Shown here one piece after another: positions 1-12,534 of a stretch of DNA of 64,000 bases. Each line of letters starts with the position of its first letter. Position 1 is the first letter of the stretch. The position numbers and the translations under genes were made by a program. The stretch is from the NCBI GenBank assembly GCA_014904985.1, contig MU128926.1, positions 208,644-272,643 on the forward strand, written 5' to 3'. The notes under the pieces were generated by a model. It saw nothing but the letters and a program-made list of their open reading frames with translations, was not told where the DNA came from and ran no database searches. Source of the stretch: Hydnum rufescens UP504. Taxonomy: Eukaryota > Basidiomycota > Agaricomycetes > Cantharellales > Hydnaceae.

Positions 1-283
1 CAGACCCCGGTCAAGTACAAGTTCCGTGAAGTATTTGAATTAACCCCCCGCCTACTACTTGCACCCGGAACACGCAAGATGTCGAGGAAACTGTACCTGG
101 CTTCCCCGAACATCTTTCCACCCCCCACCCTACTTCTATATGGACCACACCCGCACAGGCGAGAAGTCAGGAATTTCCGTTTTTGGAATTTCTGAGAATC
201 TTCTTCAAATCGAGGCAAACAGCCTTTAAAAAATATATCTGTGGTTCTCTGCATCTAAGTGTTGTATTTATGCCCCCCTCAAT
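1..283. other. Left edge, no gene seen
   Basis: No reading frame with recognisable protein features was found here. The sequence has pyrimidine-rich patches (around 120-130) and ends where the foldback repeat begins. It may be the remnant of a neighbouring gene or simple intergenic DNA. Confidence 0.4.
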
Positions 284-1061
284 CCACTGTACGGTGCCCG
301 AGCAGGATCAGGTCAAAACTTTTGCGGAGCATTTTGCATCCGCAACCAATGGCTCTGCACCAGACCACCCAAATGGTACATTCATGGGTAAAACCAAGGG
401 TTAAATGTTAAATGCTATTAGTATGTGATAGAACCAGGTCTCAAGAAAAACGGAGTCATTTGAGGGAGTTCTCAAAATTTCCTAAAAAAGCAATCCTGCT
501 TTGCGTAGGTTTCTGTGAGTGAGGAGGGGTCGTTAATTAATACGTTTACATACGCAATTATATGGTATCCGTGAGCATGCAAATGTTCAGGATGGTGGGA
601 TTTGGGGATGGGCGTATCGCTTAGTCAGCAAACCTTTCGCGGAGTCTCCCGAGACAAGTCTGTTGACTAAGCAAACCGTGGTTCTCTGGAGACTCCGCGG
701 AAGGTTTGCTGACTAAGTGATACGCGCCTATCCCCAAATCCCACCATCCTGAACATTTGCATGCTCACGGATACCATATAATTGCGATGTATATAGCATA
801 TTAACTAACTAACGACCCCTTCTCACTCACAGAAACCGACGCAAAGCAGGATTGCCTTTTTAGGAAATTTTGAGAACTCCCTCAAATGACTCTATTTTTC
901 TTGAGACCTGGTTCTATCACATACTAATAGCGTTTGACATTTAATCCTTGTTTTTACCCATGAATGTACCTTTTGGGTGGTCTGGTGCAGAGCGATTGGT
1001 TGCGGATGCAAAATGCTCCGCAAAAGTTTTGACCTGATCCTGCTCGGGCACCGTACACTGG
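284..1061. repeat. 0.78-kb foldback inverted repeat (MITE-like)
   Basis: The left arm (about 284-660) and right arm (about 680-1061) are near-perfect reverse complements of roughly 380 bp each, around a short loop near 662-680. The outer ends read CCACTGTACGGTGCCCGAGC on the left and, reverse complemented, CCAGTGTACGGTGCCCGAGC on the right, so the terminal repeat is well preserved with one mismatch. Short indels and substitutions separate the arms, for example an extra T in one copy of the TTAAATG stretch. No transposase frame lies inside, and no target-site duplication is obvious. This is the structure of a non-autonomous foldback or MITE-type element. It lies about 150 bp upstream of the UreD start codon, so it could influence that promoter. 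Confidence 0.8.
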
Positions 1062-1213
1062 CGCTGGTGTTGAGGCCCATTCCGGTTTCTAAATCCGGAT
1101 GTTGCGGTGCGCTATTTGCCGAAATTTGCATTAAATTGTATTAAATATTAATCTCAAATCCCTTCAAGGGATTCGGTTCTACGTTCGAGGACTAAAAGTC
1201 CCCAACTCTTACC

Positions 1214-2289
1214 ATGCTTGTCCCTCGACAAGCAGCGCATGGGAAGGGAAGGGCAGTCTTACACGCATCTGGAACGGAGGCGATCTTCTCGGAGCTCTCG
1301 TATCAGTATCCTCTCAAATTGCTTTCCCCAGATACCCATGCAGATATCCCCCTCGCCATTGCCTATATTCTATCATATGGGGGGGGACTCGTCTCTGGAG
1401 ATCGTATCGAACTCGATGTAGACGTGGGATTGCACTCGATGCTTATGCTTCTCACCCAGGTCCGGCAATTCCATTACATCTCAAGACTCGGCGCTAGATT
1501 TACTGTCAGCGCTTGTGTGAATGTCAGGGTTCCACGAAAGTCTTCAAAACGCGTTCCCGGGGGAGCCACGTTAGTACCAGCTCAATTTCCAACGCATCCG
1601 GGAAGACAACCCAATCCCTGACTGCTCGCATCCGCCCAAATGCCCTTCTCCTTCTACTCCCCGATCCAGTGACATGCTTCGAGTCCTCGTCCTACTCGCA
1701 GACCCAGACATTTTACCTCGAGTCAGTCTCCTCTTCCGCCGTGATCTTGGACTGGTTTACATCAGGCCGTATGGCTCGCGGAGAAGAATGGGATTTCGAA
1801 AGATATCGCAGCGTGAACGAAGTGTGGATCGCCGGGCGACGAATAGCGCGCGACGTCATGCTTCTCGAACAGTCTTCGGGCTCTCGGCATTCGCCAACCT
1901 CCCAGCTTGATACGCCGCCGTACATCCCCCTCCCATCACGGTCCCTTGCTGATCGTCTGCGCCCCTACGCTTGCTATGCAACTCTCTTCCTATTCGGCCC
2001 TCAGACTGAGAAGATAATTGTTTCCCTATCATGCGCGTACGACGCGCTGTCTCAGATGCAAATTGCACAGCCTGATCCGCTCATTTGGTCTATCAGTCGC
2101 CTAACTCTCAAAGAAGACAGCGCAAAGGATTCCGAAGATTCTCTGCATGAACAAGGGGGAAGGGGAAACGGTGCAATCGTGCGCGTCGCTGGGATGCTCA
2201 CGGAGCTTGTCCGGAACTGGCTTAGAGCCTCCTTGGGTGAACTTGAAGATGTTGTCGGTGTAGACTCATTCCGTACAGCGTTTGCATGA
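1214..2289 (+). CDS. ureD: Urease accessory protein UreD
   Basis: UreD/UreH is the accessory scaffold that, with UreF and UreG, delivers nickel to apo-urease in the cytosol. Exons are 1214-1459 and 1528-2289, giving 335 residues, normal for fungal UreD. Exon 1 ends in frame at LLTQ; removing a 68-nt intron (1460-1527) joins it to GSTKVFK, recreating the family's TQxSTKVxK signature. Further family features are LLPDPV (around residue 120) and a WFTSGRMARGE segment (around 170). The donor GTCCGG is non-ideal, but the join restores conserved sequence. A second small intron after FKTRSRG cannot be excluded. No urease structural gene lies in the window. The foldback repeat ends about 150 bp upstream. 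Confidence 0.88.
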
Positions 2290-3050
2290 GGGTGGCCTAT
2301 TCTGAGGCAGGTCCGAATTAATTATGTGTGAGCCCAGAATCGTGCATTGCATAAAGGGTTCTATGGACAGATCGATACACTCTGGTGTTGGGCATTATGG
2401 ACAGTATCCAGCAGCAAGTGCCAGGCCTGAGCTGGAGAAATTAGGAATGAAACCAGTGATGGAAACGGCGTTAAGCTGAAGAGACAAAGACAGGATGGAC
2501 GAAAACTCCAGTCGAGACGGCGTCGAGAAAACAAACATGTCAATAAGTGGAGAAGCAAGGAGTAGAGCCTGACCAGAAAAGAAGGATAAGGAGAGCATTT
2601 TGTTAGACGCTACGGGACAACGAAAAGAAGCGAGACAGAAAATGCAGAATGGGAAAACAAAAGGCGTGTCACCCTTGTCTAGCTTAGAACAAAACCTGTT
2701 TACTCTCCCGAATGGGGTTATTGTTTAATTCAGGAAACAAAGGTGAAGAGGCGTGAAGGTCAGATAATGATCAATGGCGAACGGAATAGAAATAGAGAGA
2801 AATAATCGAATGAAAACACGGGGGTGGAAGGGGAGGGGGGGAGATAAGATGGACATGAAGCGACCAGGGATATTTCCAACGGCACGAGACTCGGGAGCGT
2901 ATGGGAACACATAAACGGGAGACGATGTGGCATGGCGAGAGAACGCGACATAGAATGGCTCGGTGATGATACAGCAACTTGCAGAGTCAAAGATAGTGGT
3001 GTAGAGGGAAGACTGTTAAGGGAGGTGGAGTATGGTATGGTATGGTGATA
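2290..3050. other. Convergent intergenic region, ureD / byr4
   Basis: This is the 3' flank of two convergent genes. It is purine-rich on the plus strand (GA-rich around 2440-2660 and 2800-2850) and has a short GGTAT microsatellite at about 3028-3046. The reading frames here are low-complexity shadows of that composition. I see no gene. Confidence 0.5.
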
Positions 3051-6000
3051 TCAATATTTCCGTGTGGCCAACGTCCGAATGTCGAATAGATAACTGCGAT
3101 CAGGTTCGGTATATTCATCAACGTCCCCCACGACGGCAATACCGATCTGTTTCCTACGGCTGGGATACCACCCCCTAATCTCGGAACGATGGCGCAGTTC
3201 TGCCTTGCGACACGCCTCGACCATGTTTTCATCTACGCCAGGGACGGGAGAGGTCGATGCACCACGAACGAGTGTCCTCCTCCGTGTAGGGGAAGTGACA
3301 AGTTCGTGAATCGACGCTGCATCCGCACTCTCTGTGTCGCTCTCGCTTGCACTATGCCGGTGACTAGCGCGTGAGGTGGCCGAACGTGCTGGGCTTCCTG
3401 CGACCGTCTCCAGAGGAGTCCCTGATGATGGGGCCCCACTGCGTGGCAGAGCGCGGATCGTCCCGCCTCTGTTCTTGCCCCATGTCGCGTCCTTATCCTC
3501 ATCTTCGTCATCGATGCCGGCAAAGGCATCCGACTCATCGTCAGCGTATCGATTGATCCAACACATTTTTGATGGGTCGAATATCATGTTCCCAACTATT
3601 CGTGCACCGTTAGTGAGGAAGTTAGTAGGTGAGCCTATACCTCCCACGGAAGAGCCAGTAAGATGCGTGATCAGAGCAGGTCGAGCCGAATGTGTATGGG
3701 TATCGAAGTCACGCAAGACGGAGTCATTCCCTTCCCATCGTAACGCGGTAGGGTTCCATTTCATGTCCCCAACAACTACCACGGGCAACCAAAGGACGTC
3801 ACTTCTTCATACCATCTCTGTCATAAAACGACTTTACCTTTGGGGGAACCCACACCACTTAAATTTCGAATGAGGGTCGGCTTCTTCTGCCCATTTACTG
3901 TCCCAGCCTTGCGACTCTTTCTTGCGGCGGCGTATAACGTCGGACTCGGTGCTGGAGCGAGCTGTGGCGCAGTAACAGTCGCAACTGAGGAAAGGTTGAT
4001 TTGAGATCTACGCCGGAGAACACCTATCGAACCGGCAGATCTCGGTGCTTGCTCTGCTAGAAGATGTGCGCGATCGCAATGAATAAATCAAACACAACAT
4101 GTCATGAGAGCCTCGTCATACCTGGATTTCGGACAGATGCGCTAGAAGGTGGTCTTTTCCCTGTCGGATTCGTGGTGGTAGGCGCGGGGGTAGACAGGGG
4201 GGGAGATAGCACTCCAGGTGTTCTTCTTCCAATCGTCCCCGTGCTTGTACTATTACTTGATGATGGCCGCTTTTCCTTACTTGTGACAGATGCGGCTACC
4301 ACGGTAGAAGAAGAGGTCTTGGGTTTCACGCGGAACAGGCGCTCCTTCTCCTTCTCCACGATGAGATCCGCGATCCCATCTAGCTCTGTTCCATCCCCAT
4401 AGGACCGTACCGTTTTAGGTCTCCTGATGATCTTCGCAGCCGAGGACACTGTGGTGCGGATGGGAGAGAGAGCCCCGGTCGCGCGCGGAATAGGCGACGT
4501 GGAGGATTGACGAGCATAGCCCATGGCGATTCCATGGGAGCTTGAACTCGAACCAGCTGAGAGTGGTGCTCCTGACGTTGAGGGCGGTGAGGTGGAAGTT
4601 GGAAAGATGCCCGATATAGGCGGTCGAGCTTTAGCACGTGAGGAAGACGTGGGCATTGTCAATCGCGACACAATGGCACTAGTTGAAGGCGTAGTTGGTC
4701 TTGACAATGATGGGCCCGGGCCTGAGCCAGAACTGGAGGACGATACAACGTGCGATGGATTGCTTTGTCTATCAGAGCCTACGACACCATCTGCTGTTCG
4801 CAATAGTTTCGCACGCGATGATGCGGTGGGTGCATTGTATCGAGCAGTAGACGCATGCCCGATTGTCCCACGAGTATGTACTGCACTCGCTGCTGCGCGA
4901 GTGGAAGACGAGGCTTGCCCTGCGGTACCGTCGTCCTGCGGATCGAGGGAAGTCGAGGACGAACCGTGCACATGAGCTGCTGCATCCACGAGGGAGCTGA
5001 AACTACCTCTGCGAGGGAGTGGGGCACGTCTCGCAGAAGTCGACGTAGCTGACTGTTGGCCTGTTGATGTTAATAGTTTTGAATGAGATTTTTGGTGCTT
5101 CATAAGCTTGGATGGAGAGGTGAGGCCACGAGGGATGGTAAGCATGGAGTATGAGTGGGACAGAGCGGGATGGAGTGTCGTCGCAGGAGCACTCGGCATC
5201 ATTACGGGTGGCGGAGATTGTGTGTTGGTGCGCGAGGGATGGGTGGATAGTTTCAGACGGCGAGACGAGCTAGCCACCGACGATAACGGGCCCAGCATAC
5301 TCGGTGCATCGGTAGACGAAGGCCGTTTAGGAAGGAGGGGGGATGGTGAGCGCGTATCGCGTGGGGGTCCGGGGGGAGATATGGCCGTCGGGTGAGTTGA
5401 GGCTCGTGTGACAGTAATGCGAGACGGTGGACGGGGAGGCAGCTGTGTTGTTCCGCGAGAGGGCACAGAAGTCTTTCTACTACGAAGCTTAAGACCCGCT
5501 TTGCGCAATCTGCTTGGACTTAGTTCCGAATCGTTGTCAATGATAAGACCATTCTCGAAATCATCTTCTGCATTGGGAAAGTCAACTTTAGTGGATTTAG
5601 CAAGCGCTTCCTGACCGATTCGTTTCTTGGATTCGAGCATGCGAACGAGGTCTTTGGGGAGGAATGCGTCGGGAAGGACGAGGCCTTCTACCTCGGCCTC
5701 CTCTTCGTCTGTTGTGAACTCTGATTCAGGGAGAGAACTAGGAGATTCCGATGAGCCCTTCGTAGCTTTGCGACCGAACCCGAGGGAAGAAGGCGTTTCG
5801 GAGAGAATGGAAGACGTGGTGTCAGAGGACCATTCCAGATTGGATTTAGACGTGCGGTGTGTGAGAGGCTTAAGGGACAGATGCGCAAGGTCGCTTGGCA
5901 ACATGAACGCATCCTCAACATTGTCATCTTCCTGGAAGCCCGTCGTGCCGCCAGAATAGCTTGTGCTGTTGGTGCTCTGGCTGGTATTAGAAGCTGTGAT

Positions 6001-6612
6001 GCTGCCGCTACTGGTATTGGCGGACGTGGGGGCAGGAGAAGGGGGAATATGGGGAAGGGGGGCAGGGGTTGGTACGTGGGGAAGCTTAGACACCTTGATC
6101 GTCGAAGCGTTCCCACCGCCGTCGTCGTCATCATCATCCCCTGCCTGGACATTGCAGTTAGGCATCGCGATGGGCTGGGGGTGCGTATGAACACTTGAAC
6201 TCACCGTTGCCACGGACGGTTTCCCATTAGCGAAATCCAGATCGGTGTCCCAGTCTTCTACGACCACGGACCGCGTACCAGCAGGGGGCTTATTGAGTTT
6301 GTGGACGGTACCGACGAGCGTCACAGAGCTCGCGGCGGCGGAGGCGGCAGGTATACCCAGGTTATCCAGGTCCCAGTCCTCGGCGTCCCTGTCTTGTTCA
6401 CGTTCTTCTGGCCCCGTAGACATCCTGAGCATAGTGGGATGAGCAGGTTTGTGTTGGTGAGCCCCAGAAACAGTAGAGGGATTGTTCGCATTGGTTCCAT
6501 GACCATCGATGTGCTGGATGATGGAGTCACCCTCAGGGAGGTCGAAGTCGTCATCCTCCCAGACCTCATCCCTACCGATACGCAGCGGAGTAGGGATGAT
6601 CGTGGGTGACAT
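3051..6612 (-). CDS. byr4: Byr4/Bfa1-type cytokinesis (SIN/MEN) GAP subunit
   Basis: Byr4 (fission yeast) and Bfa1 (budding yeast) pair with Cdc16/Bub2 as a two-part GAP for the Spg1/Tem1 GTPase at spindle pole bodies, restraining mitotic exit and septation. Exons are 6612-4122, 4056-3838 and 3775-3051; introns are 65 and 62 nt; the protein is 1144 residues. Family landmarks are the acidic N-terminal EVWEDDDFDLPEGD (residues about 15-28), VVEDWDTDLDF (around 115), and the C-terminal VVGDMKWNPTALRWEGN and VGNMIFDPSKMCW. The last of these spans the exon 2/3 junction region, which supports the splice choice. Between them lies a long Ser/Pro/Thr-rich disordered segment, probably a phosphorylation platform (inference). 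The frame is clean throughout. The end points toward ureD. Confidence 0.92.
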
Positions 6613-7204
6613 GAGAGTAGGTCGCGGAGAACACGGGGAGTGTGTTTAGGCTGCTGCTTTTTCCTTAATTTCGGTGTGTAGACGAGACGGTGAATGAGTA
6701 AGAAACGAGCGGGACAAGATGATTATTTCGTGCGAGAGCCACAGAAGAGCATGGTCGCCAAGGTTTTCAAAGTAAAGGAAAAGGTGAACGAGGGAGAGAT
6801 AGAGAGAAGGCGGTATAAGCAAACAACTTGTTTTTTTGTCCCAATGGGAGAGAGAATGAGGATCCTCGCGGCTCGCAACTCAACGCCAGCCCAGACAACA
6901 AAAATGGAATGTCGCTACAAAAACTAGTAATTGCATATCGTACTCGATTCAGAACCAGAACAATGGTATCCAGGCGCGCTCACGATCGGATTGAGGCAGA
7001 AGATCAAAAAACAATAAACAAAAGACAGTACAGCGATAACAATCGATAACAACAAGGGGCGGGTTGCCCTCCCCACACAGTGATCTGGCACAGACGGTAG
7101 GGCTGGGTGGAATGAATCTTCGTTGCTGCCAGCTGTCACGGATTCTCTGTCCATACATGTCCATATTACACTCTAGCTTAATACAAGGGCTTGATAGATA
7201 CTAG
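6613..7204. other. byr4 promoter and NRDE2 3' flank
   Basis: This 0.6-kb spacer lies upstream of byr4 and downstream of the NRDE2 stop. The part nearest byr4 is purine-rich, AG-repeat-like and T-tract bearing, as expected of a 5' leader or promoter. No conserved reading frame is seen. Confidence 0.45.
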
Positions 7205-10200
7205 TCAATATGGCTTTAAGCGCTGAAGCGACATGGATTCTTCCTCAAGTTCAGCTTCGCCCCAATCTTCTTGCTCCTCAACACCCCCGCCCTCTTCATC
7301 TCCTTCAGCTTCCACATAGTCCTCGATCGCATGAGCAGCACGCAAGCGAATCCCTCGCTCGGCCATGGTATTCAGTACTTGAACCAACTCACCGGACGTG
7401 AACATCTCCCTCAGCCGCCCGAAGGCCAGGAGATAGAAACCTGATCAATTTAAAAGTGGAAATTTAAGGTTAATAGATCCGAATCGGTATCCACTCTGAC
7501 GCACCTTTGTGCCACGGACAAGCTTCTGTCGCCTGGTATACCACCCCCTTTGCAACTTTGAGGTTCCCAAGCCCAATCTCGAGATGGATGAGGGCCATCC
7601 AAAGGCCCACGCATCGTGCAAGTCTGAAAACAAAGAAACAAATTCAACCAATCATATATAGCATCATGGAATATAGAATGGAATATATCTAACCTTGGAT
7701 CCTCAACAGCGTTTCTCAACACATGACGTGCCTTTCTCCCATCCCAGACACCCTTCTCCCATTTCTCTACCCACACACTCCAAAGTACCCTCGTTACACT
7801 CACACTTTTTCCCCGTCGCCCTTCCTTGACGCCCTGACCCAACACCACGTCGGCCACCCCAGAACGCACCCTTCCCCATACAGCTTCCCCACGCTCACTT
7901 TCCAACCAAACACCCAGCAAAATACTATTCCCAGGGTACCTCCGCATTGCCTCGCTTACATGTTTCCGCAAAAGTGCTGGCGGGGAAACGTTACGCAGGG
8001 TATGCGTGAAATGAAGGATGAGGAGGGAAGATGAAACAGCAAGGGTCTCATCTAGAAATCTGCGACTCCGCGTCGTTGCGAAGGATGTAGCTGCAGGTTT
8101 CAATGAGGCAGGGGATGATTGGTACTGTGCGTATAATTCAAGGGTCGCTGACACGGACCGCGTGTGAAGTATCTGGAGAAGTGCAAAGCAATTCAAGACT
8201 GAGATGTATGTCTTCGGGTCCATCGTCGCCACTGTCGTCCCCGGCGCCACAGCGAGGGCACGATCGTATGCTTTTCGAGCGCGGAGGAGCGGGATCTGAA
8301 TAGATACTGAGCTGGAGGTAGGACTTGGATCGGAAGGAGGCATGGAGACGCCAACGGCAGAAAAAAGAAGGCGCATCGCATCATCGTCTCTCCTTTCCAA
8401 CCACTCCATCTCTGCCCAGCACCACCACATGTACATTCGATCAGCGGCGTTAGCCTCGAATAGCCACGACGATGACGCTGGTGGAGGAGGGAGTAGGCAA
8501 GCCTGGTACACTTTGCGGGCGAGGTCAGTCTTCCCGCGAATCCTTTGAAGATGAGCATGAACGCTCCAAAGTCGGAGCGAATTGGGAAACGAAGCCAGAA
8601 TAGACTTTGAAACTCTCAGCGCCCTAGACGAGTCAACGAAATCAGTCATACCATTCCGAACGAACGGCACAAAACGCACTCTTTCACATCTGTGGCCGCT
8701 TCAAATGCGATCCAATACTCTGACCAACTCTCAGATTTTAAGCGGGAGTCGACCTGTTGAAATACTCCCCTACCATACGCAAATCATACATCGGTACGTG
8801 CCCTTAGCCCAGATCGATAAAAAACGGAAGGACCAACCTCACAAAGTCAATATTGATCCCTCTCAAATCACTCTTCTCCCACATCCTTCCGTCCCCGTAA
8901 TGCGATTCAGGCCCACCATGTCCTTCAAGTGGCACCCGAGTCCCAAAGGTCCATTCCTTAATTGGGCCCCACCCGCTGCCCATACGACGTTCGGGGCCTA
9001 TGACAACTCCGTTGAACGAGTTCCATGTTTCAGGGTTCGGCACTAAAGCACGGTTGGAGGACGAGGTAGATACGGAAATTGGGTTGGAAGCCATAGAGGG
9101 TGTAGACAGTGAGGGTGATACAGATGTTGCGGAAGATGGTGGAACAGTAGGGAGGGAGAATAATTCAGACACGGCACCGTCATCATTCCACGCGGTTGAA
9201 TACGACCACGTCGAATCGATCCCTTCCTCTAAGTCTCCACTACGTGATGGGAGGAGCGAATCTGAAAGCCCTGGGATATGAAGACCGAGGAATTGAAGGA
9301 ATACGTAGAGCAGTGTCTCGTCCATGGCCTCTCCATTTCCACTGAGTTTTGGGGGTGGGAAAAGAAGGGGGCGAATGTCGGAGAATAGGACGGTGGAGTA
9401 TGGATCGGCGTTGTCATCGTCTTGACGTAGAGGCAACCAACCATCCGCATCGAGTTTCTGTTCAGCTTCGAGCCATCTTTGATACCCATCGAGCTCGAGA
9501 CCTGAGGGACTACCGGGGGATGAATTAGAAACGACGGGTACCACATACGATGGCAAGTCGCGCTTCTTCGCGTCATCGTCTTCTTTCAACCATGATATCC
9601 AACCCTGTGCGTTTGGTTCGCCGATCCGAGGCATATCTGCGTCCCAAAATTCTTCCAATGCATCACAAACAGAAGCAAACGGTTGGTCTTCTAACACCCG
9701 TGGTTGCATGTACATTCTAGGCGTTTCCGCCGGTCAGTGGTTCGCCCAAGAATATGTAGGAGCTCACGCACAACTCCACCTGGCCTTGTATTGCTGCGAT
9801 AGCCCGTTCAAGGTAACCTTGGGGGTAATACTTTAGCAACAGGGGTCGAACAATCGTACACAAAGACCGAACAAGAATACGCACCAGCTTCCCGTAGACC
9901 GACGACGGCGCGCCAGAAGATGCGAAGACGAGCATGATATTTGCGCAGTTCATTGTCTCCCAATGCGACCACTTCTTCCCATACTCTTGATATAGCGCTT
10001 TCCAAGGCTTCTGCACCTCCCTTGCGTAATCTGAACCCTATATATTCGACCCAGAGGTTTTCGCTTTTGATCTCGTCGAGAGCCTTGGTCCAGGCCGTTT
10101 CTTCCTCAGATACGAGTCGGGCTTCCCTAATAACTTCGAGATATCGTAGGCGTAGAGCCTCCGATGCCTTGTTCGCCGGGTGTGCTAGCATGGCCTTTTC

Positions 10201-11210
10201 GAGCATGGTGATCCAAATATCGGCTCGCCCAGCGGGTGTTGGATTAGTAGATGCAGAATGTGCAATAACATCCAGCCAAGAAGACACATTCGAGGCATCT
10301 GCAGAAAGAATCTGGGCTAAGCGCGTCGTTTCTGCCGAATAGGTGTCTATTGCGTCGTCATCCGATTCAGGCCAGCCAAGGGCGCCTTCTTCACCGCTGG
10401 AGGAGTCTTCATCTGAATGAATGTCCTGCTCAGTTATCGAACGATAGGGTGGATCGTCTTGTAAGTCGGTCGATTTGGAGGATTTGGAGATGGGAATGAA
10501 CCCCTCTTCTTCGCCTTTGAGCGTAGCCATGGGCGCGGGGAGAATGCGTCTAGTCTTAACGTTCGCTGCGGCCTTCAGGGCACGTATGGTATAATTTGGT
10601 TTACTCTTTGGATCATAATAAATTGTTAATGAAGGGAGGATGATTCCGAGGGCTCGATGCCTACAGCGAATCGCAGTGGTACGAACACCTGGAATCGCCC
10701 AGTTTTCCGGTCCCTTTCAATTCGATAGTGCTTGGGAACGCCTAAGACCTGGCGACCTGACCGAATGTTATGAATAATTGTATTTCACAAAGTGAGAGTA
10801 GACTCACGGCCTTGAATATCATACCAGCGAGCTTCGAGGAAGAGGGAACTATTATTTCCTAGTCTATCTTCGTAGTAGGAGGTTCCAGTGAGAGGAAGGT
10901 CGTACTGGGGTGGCTGTAAACTAGCTTCTTCGGGCTCCAGTCGCTTGCGTCGCTTGTGATCGTGGGTGCCTCGAGCAGCACTCACAGATGCCTGCTTTAT
11001 AGAGCGATGATGGTTGTGGGTTGATTTTCTCGAGGATGATTTCTTTCTGGGACGCTCGCGGTCGTCGTCACCGTCGGGGTGTTCAACGTGTGAGTGGTGT
11101 CGTTTTTTGTGAGTGGTATCTGTAGTTCGACTGGGTCCGGATTTTGGTTGATCATCGTCAGACTGTGGGAGAAAGGACGCGAAGGACGGTGGGGGTTGAC
11201 TAGATTGCAT
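7205..11210 (-). CDS. NRDE2: NRDE2 family nuclear RNA regulator (Nrl1-like)
   Basis: NRDE2 proteins (C. elegans NRDE-2, S. pombe Nrl1) are nuclear HAT/TPR-repeat proteins that partner the Mtr4-like helicase in RNA surveillance, splicing of cryptic introns and heterochromatic silencing. My model has nine exons: 11210-10808, 10756-10665, 10605-9885, 9817-9772, 9716-8843, 8753-8680, 8623-7694, 7623-7505 and 7440-7205. It totals 3495 nt, 1164 residues, with every junction in phase. The N-terminus is basic/Ser-rich (KRRKRLEPEE); the NRDE2 core includes GYLERAIAAIQ, LEEFWDADMPRIGE and RGKTDLARKVYQACL; the C-terminus is acidic. The least certain junction is the 59-nt intron at 10664-10606 (acceptor AAAG), because the sequence there is also open in frame. 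Start codon 11210 precedes a typical PPSFASF opening. Confidence 0.9.
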
Positions 11211-11860
11211 TGAGATGAAATCACGGCGGTCACATGACTCAGATGAACATCGTTAAAATGTTTGATCAAAAAAAGCTCTTGAGCCTAGTTCTCTCCCTCG
11301 TTAACAAGCTAGTCCTGCTAGGAGACTTTAGCCCGTATTAAACCCTTTCCAACTCTAATAACGGATAACACTCGATTCTATGCTTGTCCTGGCCCATGCT
11401 TTACTACTGTATGCACCTGCAGTATAGTCATATTTAGAGGCTCTGGAATGAAATGCGACATCTTGCTTGTGCTGCCTGGCACCATACTACAATACTAGAT
11501 GTCCTTCTTCCTACGGTCTTGGTATTTCTTGTTTCGCTACTTGCTCGAGAACGGTGCTAGTGAGTTCCCGCATGACCTCCATCTCAACTACTGGTCGCAT
11601 GTATGGCCTTGGTATATCTCCTCAACATTCGATGATTTCTCACGGGCTCAGACTAGTGTCCGCGGCCTAGAGACTAATATTGGTTCGCTGGGGAGAAGCT
11701 TTGTGGTCAAGAGGGCCACCAAACGTGGCCAAACATTAGATCCCTATAAAGTCCTTGCATTCCTTCTTTTCTGATTTCCCCCTCCTGATATCAAGAAGAG
11801 CTAGGGTCTCCCACTGTATAAACGCTGCAATACTTATTTTCGGCACTACTCACACACACT
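11211..11860. promoter_or_regulatory. Divergent promoter, NRDE2 / secreted protein
   Basis: This 650-bp intergenic region lies between two divergent starts. A TATAAA at 11817-11822 lies 39 nt upstream of the secreted-protein start codon, and a second CTATAAAG occurs near 11745. The segment between is not coding. TATA-type promoters are common for regulated secreted-protein genes in fungi; assignment here is by position only. Confidence 0.5.
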
Positions 11861-12534
11861 ATGCGTTTCTCCTTCGTCGCTCTCTCCTTCTCTGTCCCTC
11901 TTCTTGCGATCGCGTCTCCTCTTGCCTGGGATGGTGCTCCTGCGTGCGTTCGTATCTCCTCTTTATCATCTGAATCTCATACTTTGGTATTCCCGTGTGT
12001 TAGGTACTCTGGGGCGTCTGGTCCTGCAAACGGCGGGAGTGCCACTGGTGGTGGTGGTGTCAATCTCATCAAAGTGTTCTCCCATAACGGTACTACGCGC
12101 TTTCTCCCTCTCCCCTCCTCTTATCTCTCTGACGCGTGATCACTACAATTCAGGAGGTGTAGGAGGTGCTTCTAGTAGTGGCGATGCGTTAGGTGGCGGT
12201 CGTAAAACTGAGACTCAGTGCGTCGCGCCTGTAACTTCGTGTCCGACGATCGTTCTGAAACGGGATGTTCTGTCCTTTTCCCTATCATCCCTCTCTTTCA
12301 GCAACGCGAAACATGATGGAGCTGCTTATACCGGTGCTACAAGTGTGTCGCCTTTCACTTCGAGCTCAAGTCCCCGCGTCACTAATATCTCTCTCAGGTC
12401 AGTCGAATGGTGGTGGTTCCAGCACGGACCCTGGCATCACCGCTCTCGACCTTTTCTCCGACAACGCTGCTCCAGGGGGACACTCGGGTAGCGGGGATGC
12501 ACTGGGAAGGAATTCAAGAAATGCCTGTGCCTGA
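11861..12534 (+). CDS. Small secreted Gly/Ser-rich protein, five exons
   Basis: The predicted product is 133 residues with an N-terminal signal peptide (MRFSFVALSFSVPLLAIASP) followed by a Gly/Ser/Ala-rich low-complexity body. Exons are 11861-11943, 12004-12089, 12154-12217, 12302-12333 and 12398-12534; all four introns are phase-consistent with GT donors and pyrimidine-rich acceptors. The motif SSGDALGG (exon 3) recurs as GSGDALGR (exon 5), and exon 2 carries a related GGSATGGGG block, so the gene looks built of short repeated modules. There are essentially no cysteines except the penultimate residue region. It matches no family I can name; basidiomycete genomes hold many such small secreted proteins. 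TATA box 39 nt upstream. Confidence 0.7.

Noticed and set aside
183..1131. Short reading frames inside the foldback repeat
   Set aside because: The same frame appears on both arms because the arms are reverse complements; neither has protein-like features.
12265..12534. Separate short gene starting at 12265
   Set aside because: It is the last exon of the secreted-protein gene plus intron sequence read through in frame.
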